NCBI GenBank assembly: GCA_026636295.1
Contig: CP089459.1
Span: forward strand, 248,001 to 312,000
Source of the DNA: Medakamo hakoo
Taxonomy: Eukaryota; Chlorophyta; Trebouxiophyceae; Coccomyxaceae
Direction: 5' to 3'
DNA: 64,000 nucleotides
Made by a program: the position numbers and the translations under genes. Below the pieces are notes generated by a model. It searched no databases. It was not told the origin of the DNA and saw only the letters and a list, made by a program, of their open reading frames with translations. This document shows, in pieces, positions 1-9,697 of the stretch (position 1 is its first letter; each line of letters starts with the position of its first letter).

Positions 1-676
1 CTGGGTCGGGCGGGCGGGCGGCCTGGTCCCGCCCCACGTCCTGGAGTCTCTGGGCCTGGGCGTGGCGGGCCCGCCCGCGGCGAGGCTCACCGTGCCGGAC
101 GAGGGCGGGGACGGCGGCCCTGCCGTCACCCTGGACGACGTGCGCGGCGTGCCGGGCGTGGAGGAGGGCGAGGACGGCGGCGGCGGCGGGTGGGAGGGCG
201 TCGCGGGCGAAGCGTGGGCGTCGCGGACGGCGCCGCCGCCGCCGCCGCCCCCGCCCGCGCCAGCCGCCCTGCCGACGCCGCCTGACCCTCTCGCCTTAGA
301 AAACGCGCGCTTGCGGGCGGAAGTCGCGGCGTTGCGTGCGGCCGACGCCGTGCGGGTCGCGACCGCCGCCGCGGCCGTCTCGCCTCCACCTCCACCGCCT
401 CCGCGCCCGACCCCACCGCCCTCGCCCAAACCGCCGCGGTCCACGACCGGCGCGCGCCCCACCCCGAGCCCGGCCGCCAGTGGCAGCAGCGAGGGTGGGA
501 GCGGTGCGTTAGCGGCCGCGACGGCCGCTTTCTCCGACGCCCTGAGGGAGCGCGACGGCCTGATCGCTGAACTCCAGGCCGCGTTGGCAGCCGCGCGCCT
601 CGGCGGCCGGCCGGAAGGCGGCGGTGGCGGGTCCGCCGCCTCCATTCGCGTGCGCCTGGAGGTCGTGGACGGCTGA
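1..676 (+). CDS. 3' end of an unidentified gene (partial)
   Basis: The frame is open from base 2 to a TGA at 674-676, about 224 residues, so the gene begins left of the window. The visible part is low in complexity: an acidic Gly-rich stretch, a poly-Pro run, one short helix with coiled-coil spacing (LALENARLRAEVAALRAADA), a Pro/Ser-rich linker, then a second helical segment (ALRERDGLIAELQAALAAAR) and a short C-terminus ending in RVRLEVVDG. No catalytic motif is visible and I do not recognise the family. The two heptad-like helices suggest oligomerisation or scaffolding, which is inference. It converges on RPN3, whose stop lies 226 bp away beyond a CA repeat. Confidence 0.55.
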   Translation, partial: WVGRAGGLVPPHVLESLGLGVAGPPAARLTVPDEGGDGGPAVTLDDVRGVPGVEEGEDGGGGGWEGVAGEAWASRTAPPPPPPPPAPAALPTPPDPLALENARLRAEVAALRAADAVRVATAAAAVSPPPPPPPRPTPPPSPKPPRSTTGARPTPSPAASGSSEGGSGALAAATAAFSDALRERDGLIAELQAALAAARLGGRPEGGGGGSAASIRVRLEVVDG

Positions 677-787
677 GCGACACAGTTTTGCATTCTTACC
701 CTTTTTTTCGCGTTGAACGGCCCCGCACACGAACTGCCTTGTTTCTTTTTTTTGTGACCCCCCATCATTCTTTGCGTTTCCTTGAAC

Positions 788-788
788 C

Positions 789-827
<39 letters not shown>
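788..827. repeat. (CA)n microsatellite
   Basis: A near-pure run of about 17 CA units lies between the stops of the two convergent genes. No coding sense is seen in it. Confidence 0.9.
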
Positions 828-828
<1 letters not shown>

Positions 829-902
829 CGCCCCTCTCTCTCACCCGCGTGCAGAAGAACCCTGCGATCCACCCCCCACGCGCTCACGGCTCCCGCACCT
901 CC

Positions 903-2881
903 TCAAATGAAATCGTCCATGCCGCCGTCCTCCCCGTCCGTGTCGTCCCCGCCCTCGGCCAGGGCGCGCGCCATCTCTTCTTCGGCCCGCGCCCGTTCCC
1001 GGGCTTGTTCGTCCGTCTCGCGCTGGCGGGGCTTGTGCGCGTTGGGCTCGAAGCGCAGGGCGCGGACGGCCTCGTTGTGGATGTCCAGACAGAAGGCGGT
1101 GCGGGCGTGGAAGGCGGCGCGCGGCGCGGCGTCGCCGCCGCCGCCCTCCCCGCCGCCGCCGCCCTCGCCATCGCCAACGGACGACGCCATCCAGCCGCCG
1201 TCCCGGTCCAGGGTCGCGTCCAGCGCGCCGTCCGCGATGGCTTTGGCCGCGACGGCGGCCGCGTCGTCGGACGAGGCCAGGCCCAGGCGGGCCGCGACGT
1301 CGGCCAGGGGGATGCGCGCGTACGCGGCCGCGAGGCGGGCGAGGCCGGCGCGGATGACGGCGTGGCGCAGCCGGCCGACCAGCGGGGCCGTGCCGTCGGC
1401 CGCGTAGGCCGCGCCGTGGCGGGCCGCCACGTCGGCGAAGGCGCCCAGGTCGCCCGACCGCACGGCACGGGCGAGGTCCAGGTAGGGGCCCAGCGCCGCG
1501 GCCGCGCCGGGGCCCGCGCGCGCGTCGGCGGCCAGCTCCCGCAGCGGCGGCACCTCGCCCAGCAGCAGGCGGACGACGGTCAGCCACTGGGCGACGGTGG
1601 CGCGGAAGCCGACCGCGCCCGTGGGGGCCTTGCGGGACGCGGCCAGCAGCGCGTCCCGGGCGTCGGAGTATTGTAGGCGCGCGGCGGCCAGGCGGCCCGT
1701 GTAGAACGCGGTGCGCGCGGCCTGGGCGCCCGACCGCGGCGGGTCCGGGCGCTGGGCTTTGGCGCGCAACGCGTCGGCGGCGGCGACCAGGCCCTCACCC
1801 AGGTAGGACCGCAGGAGCAGGTTGAGCAGCACCTCCTGGCCCGCCCCGTCGTGGCGGAGGCACGCGGCGCGGTGGGCGGCGAGCAGGGCCGGGCGGAGCG
1901 TCGCCCCGCCCGCCGCGCCCGCGCCGGCGCGCTCAGCCGCCAGGGCCCAGTAAAAGGCGAGGCGGGCGCCGACGACGTCCAGGGTGCGGCGGTTCAAGGA
2001 CCGGGCCTTGTCCACGCCCGCCGCGGCGAGGGAGGCGGCCTGGCGGTGGTGGGATGGGATGGGACGGGATGGGTGGGTGTGAGGAGGGCGTGCACGGGAG
2101 AGTGGGGGGCGGGCGCCGTCGCACCCCTGCCCAAAAAAAAGGCCCGCACCAGGTCGTGGCGGCGGGCATCGATGCAGAACATGGTGACGACGAGCGTCGC
2201 GAAGAGCTCAACCTCCGCGGGCGGGGCGGCCGAGGGCGGAGTGGGGGCGTCGGTGGTCGAGGTCGCAGGCGCGCCGTTGGGCGTCGTCGACGCCGCGGCC
2301 TGTAGGGAGGAGGGCAGGGGGCGCGTGAGCTTGCAACGTTCATGAATAGGACCGCATGCGCGTGCAGATGGACAGGAGAGCGACAGGACGACGGTCGCAC
2401 GCGGCCCGCCACCCCGGCGTGGTCGCAAACAACCCCCCCTGCGCTGTCCGATCGGTCGCGCGTTTTTTCCAATGCTGTTCCAAGAGAGGACGGGCGTCCA
2501 GCGGCAGAGGGGGGAGGCTTGCGCCCGCGCATACCCCTCCTACAAGCGCAGCACCCGGCTCACCTGCGCCACAGCATCCACCAAGGCCGCCCGCACCCCG
2601 TCCCCGGCTGGCAGCGTCCCCTCAATGAACGCGGTCAGCGACGCGCCATCAAAGCGAGGGCGCGCACCCGCGGCCAGGCGCAGGGCGCGGTTGGGCCCGG
2701 CGCGCACGTCTTTGGTTTTGGCGGCCCGGTCCATCAGGGAGGCCGCGGCGGCGAGCACGGTGGGCACGGGCGGCGGGCCCGCGGGCGCCTTTGGCTTTGT
2801 TTCGTCGGCGACCGGCTTGCCATCTCCCGCCGCCTTGTCCACGTCCATGCCGTCCTTGGGCGGGTCGACGGCCTTGCCCAT
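903..2881 (-). CDS. RPN3: 26S proteasome regulatory subunit RPN3 (PSMD3)
   Basis: RPN3 is a PCI-domain subunit of the 19S lid and helps hold the lid together. Three exons, all joined in phase 0, read 2881-2564, 2299-2150 and 2039-903 on the minus strand and give 534 residues, which is the length I recall for human PSMD3. Family blocks are easy to see: GQEVLLNLLLRSYL, the FYTGRLAAARLQYSDARDAL repeat helix, VRLLLGEVP, then the PCI winged helix (RIPLADVAARLGL, IADGALDATLD) and the tail block FHARTAFCLDIHNEAVRALR. The C-terminus is acidic (DDTDGEDGGMDDF), as in the family. The ATG at 2881 is the first in frame. One species-specific Gly-rich insert sits before the FCLDIH block. Function and exon structure are both well supported. 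Confidence 0.96.
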
Positions 2882-3296
2882 TGCAGAGGTGGGGTGTGAG
2901 GTGTGGGCGGTGGGGTGAGGCGTGTCCGACGTCCCCGGGACGCGCAAAGACAAAAAAACGACTCGGCTTTGAATGGCGGCGCGAGGGGCGCCCGTTTCTG
3001 CACCGACACGCCCCCCTCCTCGCCGCCCGCACCAACCTCGGCAATGATCCTTCGTCTTTTTTTTGCAACCCGGCCATCCTTTCTCTCACGTCATTCATTC
3101 CCGTCTACCAAAAAAAAACAGCCCGCACCGCGCCGCACGCCCACCTCCACATCAAGAGGCTGCGTCGCGCACACTCACACACGCCTCACAGCAATAGTTT
3201 GTCAAAACTGTCCCTCAAAAATGCAAAAAGGTCACTCTCTCTTCCGTCCCGGCGAATGAAATCGCGCGGCCCCCTCCCATCCATCCATCCCACTCT
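2882..3296. promoter_or_regulatory. Intergenic: RPN3 upstream region and 3' side of ShKT gene A
   Basis: This 415 bp stretch lies between the RPN3 start and the stop of the next minus-strand gene. It holds T and A runs and CA-rich sequence and should carry the RPN3 promoter. No TATA box or other defined site could be picked out. Confidence 0.4.
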
Positions 3297-3986
3297 TCAG
3301 TCCGTCTGCCCGTTGGGCCGGACGTCCTTGCATGCCCCGTCCGCCGCATTGCACCGCCCACAGGACTTGTTGCATTTCCCCGCCATCCACCACTCGCCGC
3401 ACTTGCCCCAGGACGCCTGCTCCGCGCACGAGAAGTTGGGCAGGGAGGACGCGTCGGCCGCGGCCTGGGTGGCCGGCTGGTCGCCGCCGCCGCCGGCGCT
3501 GCTGTCGTCGTTGCCCGGGTGGCCGTTCCACCCAAAGTAGCTCATGTCCCGGCCCTGGCTGTCGACCCACGGCGTGTCCGGCATGACATTCTGCGGGGGC
3601 GTCCACCCGCGCGCCGCCCGCTCCTCGACCGTGCCCAGGTAGTTGAAGGGGACGTCGTAATCGGAGATGGCGGGCACGTACGCGCCGTCGTTGAGGTCGA
3701 GGAGCTTGCGGTGTTTGGGCCCAGCAGCGGCGTGGGTGGAGGCGGCGGACGCGGCTGTCGTTGTGGGATGGGTTGTCGTGGCCCCCCCCCCGTGAGAGGC
3801 GGGCAACGAAAGCGCGCGCCCGCCCGGCGGCCGTGACTGCTCACGTCAGCCCCGGCGGTTTGGGCCGACCCACCAGGGGTCCGGCCCGCCCCTGCACACG
3901 CCACTCACACGCACGGCTCCCCACAACCCGCCCGACCCTTGAAAAAACGCACCGGCCAGGGCGGCGACGAGCAGGGCGAGGCGCAT
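3297..3986 (-). CDS. Secreted ShKT-domain protein A
   Basis: Two exons (3986-3953 and 3754-3297, joined in phase 1) give about 163 residues. Exon 1 encodes the hydrophobic signal-peptide core MRLALLVAALA; the rest is a secreted or luminal domain. The last 40 residues form a ShKT-like six-cysteine module: SCAEQASWGKCGEWWMAGKC, then NKSCGRC and a trailing Cys. The middle part has YLGTVEERAARGW and a Trp/Tyr-rich stretch but no catalytic motif. ShKT modules occur widely in algal and animal extracellular proteins as binding or protein-protein modules. The neighbouring gene on the same strand ends in a closely matching module, so the two look like a tandem pair. No enzyme function can be assigned. 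Confidence 0.8.
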
Positions 3987-4695
3987 GGTGGAAAACTTTG
4001 GAAAACGCGAAACACGAAAAAAAGCCTCAAACAGGAACACTGCGGGCGTCGAAATGGGGTGCGTAAAAGGGTGAGTGTGTGGCTGTTTGCTCACGAATTG
4101 TGACGTGCACACCCTGTGCCACGCTGTGACCGCAAAAAAAGGTAGGGTCGCAAGGGGCGGAACGGCACAGCGGCGGCGGATAGATTGGCGGCATGCGGCC
4201 CGCGCGCGCCGACGCCACTAGCCACCGGAAAGGGCGTGGAAACGCCGCGGCCGCGGCCCGCCGCCCTGGCGCGCTGGGGCCAGCCTCACCTGACTTGGCG
4301 GACGCGGGAGCGGGTGTGCGTGGGAGGGCAAGGAAAGGCGGAATGCGGGGGAGAAAACAAGGAACGGAAGCGTGTGTGTGGACCAGTCTGGGAGAAGCCG
4401 CGGCGGGCGCGGCGGTTGTTTGATGGCTTCACATGGGTGGGAGGCCACGCAAGTAAAAAGCACGGCCCTCTTCCGCCAACCTTCCAACACTCCCGTCTCG
4501 ACTCCTCGTGCCCATCGTGCCCTTACACACGCTCCCTGGCCTAACCGCTCCCGCCCTGTCCCTACAACACGACAACACGCAAAAAAAATGCAGGCACAGA
4601 GGCTCGCTCGCCCGGCGGCCCGTGGTGGCGGGCGCGTCCTCCCACCACCACCACCACCCCCCCCGCCGCCCCGCCGTGCACGCCGCCGTCCTCCG
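3987..4695. other. Intergenic between the two ShKT genes, no gene seen
   Basis: These 709 bp carry only frames without homology or typical splice structure. They should contain the promoter of ShKT gene A and the 3' end of ShKT gene B. A run of CCA-rich sequence near 4645-4665 is the only repeat noted. Confidence 0.45.
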
Positions 4696-5694
4696 TCACG
4701 GCGCCTCGTCCGTGCACCCGCCATCCCCACCGCCACACCGCCCACAGCTCTTGTTGCACTTGCCCACCATCCAGGCTTCACCGCACTTGCCCCACGCCGC
4801 CTGCATCTCGCACGAAAACCCTGTGGCGGTGGTGGTGGCCTGCCCGCCGTCGCCGCCGCCGCCGCGGCCGGCCGCCCTCGCCAGCTCGGCCTGCGCCAGG
4901 GCGTACGCACTCCTCTCCCACCACTGGTACCGCCAAAACAGGACGCTCCCCCGCTCGTACGGAGGCGTGTCCCCACCAAACTCTTCCGGCGGCACCGACG
5001 CAACGTCCGCCCGCCCGCACACGTCGGGCCCCACGCGCTCGCAGTGCCCCAGCTCGTTGTCCCACACGAAGCCGGCGCAGTCGCCGCAGTCCCACACGTT
5101 GCCCCGCCCCGCCACGCCCCCGCACGCGTACGGTAAAGGGCGGCACGTGCCCAGGGTCGGGTCCCAGAACAGGCACGCGCCGCAGCCGGCGGCGGACACG
5201 GTGCGCGGGAGGGAGGCGCCGGTCAGGGCGAGGAGGGCGCCTGTGCTTGGGGGGGGGGGGGTGCGGGGCGCGCAGGTGCGTGAGGGGGAAGCGTGCCGGG
5301 GGCGGGAGGGGACGTTCGTGGAGCGCCCCTCGTATGTGCGGGCGGCGTGTTGGGGTGGAAACATCAGGTGGGAGGGGGCGGCGGCGTGGCGGCCACGTGC
5401 GTGCGTGGTCTTTTTGAAGCCGCCCAAACAGGCTCGACGCGCACACACCCCGCCTCACAACCGGTCGCCTCACACGACTAAGATGCACACTGCCTGCTTT
5501 TGGCGACAGTTTGGCGGGCGTTGCAGCGCCGCCGGCCGCCGTCCGACCCACTGGGCGCGGGTGTCGGAGAAAGGTGGTTGAGCTGTCGCTGCGCCGCATT
5601 GGAATTTGCGACGGGCGCAACGACGCGCTGCCGCTCTGCATGCTGCAAACCCCTTACCGGCAAAGCTGGCCATAGCCAAAGAACAGCGGGGCAT
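4696..5694 (-). CDS. Secreted Cys-rich ShKT-domain protein B
   Basis: Two exons, 5694-5658 and 5240-4696, join in phase 1 across an intron that opens GTAAGG and closes AAGCACAG. The result is 193 residues starting MPRCSLAMASFAGALLALTG, a clear signal peptide ending near residue 29 before the first Cys. The N-terminal half is a separate Cys-rich domain with about eight cysteines (GCGACLFWD, CRPLPYACGG, WDCGDCAGFVWD, HCERVGPDVCG). The C-terminal module is FSCEMQAAWGKCGEAWMVGK followed by CNKSCGRC. It matches the module of gene A almost position for position, which points to tandem duplication followed by gain or loss of the front domain. Extracellular or luminal binding role is inferred; no catalytic residues are visible. 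Confidence 0.8.
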
Positions 5695-6099
5695 TGTTTG
5701 TGGGTGGTGTGGGTCGCGTGTGCGTGCGGGCGCCGCCTCGGAAAAGGAACAGAACAAGACGTGTCTGGCCAACCCCGCTTTCTTTGAGGCAGCAAAAAAA
5801 AAAATCCGCAACACGGCTCTCTCACTCCTCTCCCCAGGGAAAAAAAGGCAAGGCGTACGTACTTCGCCGGTCCTGCCGTGCGGAGCACAACCGCACGGCC
5901 GGCGCGGCAGGGAATGCAGGGACAATCTCCTCCCAACTCACCTCCCCCCCCCCCCCCCCCCCCCCCTCACACAGAGAAAAAAAAACACGCTTCCCACATC
6001 AATACCGGTTCATTTAGTTTTTGGGGAAGGACCCACGCTCCGCCCGCGCGGTCCCCTGGGTGACGCAGGGACGCACACACACGGTCCGCGCGCCCGCGC
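5695..6099. other. Intergenic with long poly-C run
   Basis: This 405 bp stretch separates ShKT gene B from the stop of the next minus-strand gene. It contains a run of about 25 cytosines near 5941-5967 and several A-runs. No gene is supported. The poly-C run is a likely spot for sequencing length error. Confidence 0.5.
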
Positions 6100-7510
6100 T
6101 CAGGCCTTGCCCAGGGCGCAGCCCCACGCCTCGCACTTGCCGCCCTTCTTGCCGACCTCGGCCGCGTGCGCGTCGACAAACACGACCGTGTTGGTCAGCG
6201 ACTGCGGCCGCCCGGCCTCGTTGGCGGCGACCGGCTTGACCAGGGCTTTCTCGGCGTCGGGGGCGGAGATGGTGGCGCCCACCATGCCGCCCTTCAGAAT
6301 CGTCGCGTCTTTCACGCCCCGCGCCGCGGCCTTGAAGTCGACCGAGTTGGTCAGGTTGTCGTACTTCGGGTCGGACAGGCGGAAGATGGCGCGGTCGACG
6401 GTGCCGTTGCGGTCGCCCTCCACCACCACGTCCGCGGCGCCGGCCAGGCCCTTGTAAAACTCGGCCGCGCGCAGGCGGCCCGTGACGTCGCCCTGGGTGA
6501 ACAGGACGACGGGCATGACGTTTTTCAGGTGGAGGCGCGACGTCGCCGGGTCAAAGACGGACGACTTGGACTGTGTTGTTGTAGAGAGTCGAGAGGGGGG
6601 CGGGGCGGGAGGGTGGGAGGTTTGGGGGTGAGCATTTTGTTTTCGTCTGTGGGCGGCGTGGGCGGCGCAGTCCGGTGCGCGGGAGGGGGCGGCGGCCGTG
6701 GGCGGGCGCGGCGGCGTGAGCACCCCTCCCCCCACGGCCCTTCTTCCCCCTCCCCCCCTCTCCCGCTCCCCGCCCACTGCCTGCTCCACACACCACCACT
6801 CTCACCTGAATGGTGAACAGGGTGTTGGCCTGGTCGTTGGACTGCTTGATGGATTTGAGGGTGGCCTCATCCTTGCCGGCGGGCAGCTCGGAGACGGGGG
6901 GCGGGGAGCCTGGCGGCGGGGTGTGGGAGTTGGGGCGGGGGCGGAGGCGAGTGAGAGAGTGGACGAGAGGACGAAAAAGACCCGCGCCCGCCTTCCCACA
7001 GGTGCACGGCACGCCAATTGGCCGGGGTCCGCGCCTTGCACTGCGCCCCGTCCTTTTGGCAGAGGCGTCAGCAGGCGCCACACTATGCATCCCAGAAGAA
7101 AAAAAAGGCCCTGCCCAACCCTGCCGCACGGCGGGGCGTGTGTCGGTCGAGCGCAGCGCGCGCGCGTGCGGACTCTCTGCGCGCCGATGAGAGGCGACCG
7201 GCTAGGTTCGCACAACCGCCGGCGCGCACTGCACGGCGGCGGTTCCATCCAAGCCCGCGCCGCCAGCAGGTCATTTGGATGCCTCGGCGCCTGTCCACAT
7301 TGACACGCGGCGGCTAGAGCGGCTGGACCGCGCACCAGACCCCGATCACGGGCGAGGGCAGCGCCCGGGCTGCGCGTGGGTCGCTCGGCTCGGCTCGGCT
7401 GCTTTTCCGACACGCGCCGCGCCCATGCAACCGCCTTGTTCGCACCCCACCCACTCACCAGCGGCGGCGGCCAGACCCAGCATGGCAGACAGGGCAAAAG
7501 CTTTGAGCAT
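6100..7510 (-). CDS. Secreted protein of unknown family
   Basis: Three exons (7510-7459, 6909-6806, 6570-6100) join in phases 1 and 0 and give 208 residues. The first exon is a signal peptide, MLKAFALSAMLGLAAAAG. The mature part starts SPPPVSELPAGKDEATLKSI and then has a well-structured beta-rich look: LHLKNVMPVVLFTQGDVTGR, AADVVVEGDRNGTVDRAIFR, LTNSVDFKAAARGVKDATIL. It ends in a two-cysteine tail, KCEAWGCALGKA. The amino acid make-up is balanced, unlike the Gly/Ala-rich orphans nearby, so this looks like a folded domain under selection. I do not recognise the family and see no catalytic motif. Intron placement is supported by consistent phases and good splice sites. Confidence 0.75.
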
Positions 7511-7922
7511 GGTGGGCGATCGAGGGAGGGTCTGCGAGAGTTTTTGTGAGGGGGGGGACGTGAAGGAGGTGTCGATTGAGCCGGGGGCCGGGTCGAGCAC
7601 GCCGCCAAACCGGGCTCAGCGCCTCCGCGTCGGCACGCCAACGGCTTCTGGCACGTTAGTGTAAGGCCCAGCCGGGGTGGCAGGCGGAAGGGAGCAGCGG
7701 CACGGACCTGGAGGCGGACGGAGGCGCGAGAGGGAGGCTCTCTGTTGGTGTTGGGTGCTGTGAGAGAGAGTGTGTGGGGGGCCGGCGCTCTCCCCGGCGC
7801 TCTCCCCCGGCCGGCCGGCCTCTCCCCCCACTCCACCCACTCCCCCTCCTCCAGCCCGCCCCTTCCTGCGCGCCCGTTTTTTTTTTTTTTGCCCGCCGCC
7901 CGCGGCTTCCTCGCCCCCAGCC
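7511..7922. promoter_or_regulatory. Divergent promoter region
   Basis: These 412 bp lie between two divergent genes. The right part carries a short direct repeat (GGCGCTCTCCCC-like, near 7785-7805) and a run of about 13 T just before the plus-strand ATG. No specific binding site can be named. Confidence 0.4.
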
Positions 7923-8354
7923 ATGCGCCCGCCCCGCCACCCAGCCGCCTTGGTCCTGCTGGCCTTCCTGGCCCTGGCCGCCCTCTCTCCCACCGCCCTG
8001 GCGTCCGGCGCCGGCTCGTCGTCCGCGTCCGACCCGGGCGCCCGCCCCGGCGGCGGCGCGAACGCCGTCTCCACCAACGCTGTCTCCGACCCGGGCGACG
8101 GCATTCTGGGCTTCTTCACCGGCAACCGCGGCGGCGACGCGGCCGCGGGCGCGGGCGCGTCGCGCGCCCCCCGTTTCGGGCTGCAGCGCCTGGTCGGCTC
8201 GTGGCCCGGGCGCGGCGCGGCGACGACTGTGGCCGTGACGCCCGCGTCGGCGTCCTCGACCGCGGCCGGCGGCGGCGCCGACTCCGCCGCGGTCAACGTC
8301 GTCGCGACGCCGGGTGGCAACGCGGGCGGCGCTGGTTCCGCCGTCGCCGGCTGA
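7923..8354 (+). CDS. Small secreted Gly/Ala-rich protein
   Basis: An uninterrupted frame of 143 residues begins MRPPRHPAALVLLAFLALAA, a strong signal peptide with likely cleavage after ALASG. The rest is rich in Gly, Ala, Ser and Pro, with one less simple core (GILGFFTGNRGG and FGLQRLVGSW). No family is recognised and no cysteine pattern is present. The frame could be a cell-wall or extracellular matrix protein, but that is a guess from composition. It stands divergent from the unknown secreted protein. In such GC-rich DNA, frames of this size also arise by chance; the signal peptide is the main argument for a gene. Confidence 0.5.
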   Translation: MRPPRHPAALVLLAFLALAALSPTALASGAGSSSASDPGARPGGGANAVSTNAVSDPGDGILGFFTGNRGGDAAAGAGASRAPRFGLQRLVGSWPGRGAATTVAVTPASASSTAAGGGADSAAVNVVATPGGNAGGAGSAVAG

Positions 8355-8437
8355 GAGTGTTGGCGTGGGCGTGAGAGAGGGGGGAGGGGAGGGGAGCCGC
8401 CCACCACAGCCGCCGAGCCGTGCGTGTTGATGACACA

Positions 8438-8554
8438 GGGACGACGGGAGGCCGCACAAACACAACACGCGCCCGCGGGACGACGGGAGGCCGCACAAAC
8501 ACAACACGCGCCCGCGGGACGACGGGAGGCCGCACAAACACAACACGCGCCCGC
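8438..8554. repeat. Three perfect 39-bp tandem repeats
   Basis: Three consecutive identical 39-bp units start at 8438, 8477 and 8516. They lie just downstream of the TMCO1 stop on the minus strand and of the small secreted gene on the plus strand. There are no spacers, so this is a minisatellite, not a CRISPR array. Confidence 0.95.
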
Positions 8555-8585
8555 GGGCTCCCACCCACCCACCCCACCCATCCCC

Positions 8586-8673
8586 TCACTTTTTCTTCTT
8601 GTTCGTCCGCCCGCTCCCACCCCCGGTCACGCGCGCCACGGTCGCCTGGCCCTGCGCACCCTCCCCGCCCCGC

Positions 8674-8709
<36 letters not shown>

Positions 8710-9515
8710 CCACCCCCAAACCCGGCGTCCGCCCCAAACTGGGCTTGCAGCTCGTTCATGCGCGGCGTCGGGCCCGCGTCCAGCAGCTTGGCCACCGTCT
8801 GGCGCACACCCACCTGCACCAGGGCGAAGAGCAGCGTCGCGGCCGCCGCGTCCAACGGCGTGTCGGACGGCAGGCCGCGGCGGGCCAGCCAGGACAGGGG
8901 CGGCACGGTCGCGTGGAAGGGCAGCGCCGCGAGCGGCGCCGGCGGCAGGCCGCCCATGACGCCCTTGAACAGGCCAAACGTGGCGGCCGTGCCGACGACC
9001 ATTTGCTTGAGGCGGATGGGCGCCATGACCGCGATCAGCTCGTGCTTCAGGCCCTTTTCCAGGCGGGCGGCTTTCTTGGCGGCCGACCCGGCCGCGGCGC
9101 CGGCGCTGGCGCTGGTCTGGCGCTCGATGGTGTCCTGTGTGGTTTTTTGGGGTGGGAGGGGGTGGTGATGGACCCCCATCAAGATACACTCCCGGCCGCC
9201 CCGCGGCCGGTGCGCCAGGGCGACCACCCAGCATCCCCCGCACACACAGACGCTACTCATCCGTACGGTTCCGCCGCCATCAGTCTCAGGCGCGGAGTCG
9301 CCGCACAAGCCCTCGCCCACGCGTCCCCCGCAGGAAAAAGAAAAGCCAATCGCGCTCGCCCGCCCTCCCTCCCTCACCCGCAGTGCCAGGAAGGCCGGCT
9401 TGCGGTACGCCCACACGGCGAGAATGAGTTCAGCCGCAATGGAGACGGCCGTGCAGATGGCGACCAGCCGGAAGCCGGCGGCGGCGGCCGCAGCGTCGAC
9501 AGGTGAGGTCGTCAT
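8586..9515 (-). CDS. TMCO1: TMCO1-like ER membrane protein (calcium load-activated channel / GET-EMC superfamily)
   Basis: Two exons (9515-9378, 9134-8586, phase 0) give 228 residues. The layout matches TMCO1 of the Oxa1 superfamily: a first membrane helix (FRLVAICTAVSIAAELILAV), a charged coiled coil (RQTSASAG...KKAARLEKGLKHE), the conserved MVVGTAATFGLFKGVMGGLP helix, LPFHATVPPLSWLARRGLP, and a third helix (AAAATLLFALVQVGVRQTVA) followed by KLLDAGPTP. TMCO1 works in the ER, where it has been linked to calcium release and to multipass protein insertion. The tail has a Gly-Ala dipeptide run coded by GCGCCC repeats and ends RTNKKKK. The tail extension is lineage-specific. The gene shares a 182-bp divergent spacer with LeuRS. 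Confidence 0.88.
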
Positions 9516-9697
9516 GCTGCTTTTGTTTGCTCTGCGCGCTGTGAAGTGAAGAGCGGGGGTGCGGAGCCACAAGCGAGCCACGAAACACGCAGAGAGAGAG
9601 AGCTTTTTCCTCTCTCGTGCGTCCCACCATGCCCACCGGCCCGGCCGCCCAGCCCAGTCGGACGTCGCGGCTGACACGACTTGGACAGCAGCCCTCC
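9516..9697. promoter_or_regulatory. Compact divergent promoter, TMCO1 / LeuRS
   Basis: Only 182 bp separate the two start codons, so one short region must drive both genes. A GAGAGAGAG run is present near 9591-9602. No TATA box is evident. Confidence 0.45.

Noticed and set aside
4185-4544. Plus-strand frame in the spacer between the ShKT genes
   Set aside because: No homology, no consistent splice context and ordinary GC-driven openness.
8438-8554. CRISPR-like array
   Set aside because: The 39-bp units are head to tail without spacers and the DNA is eukaryotic.
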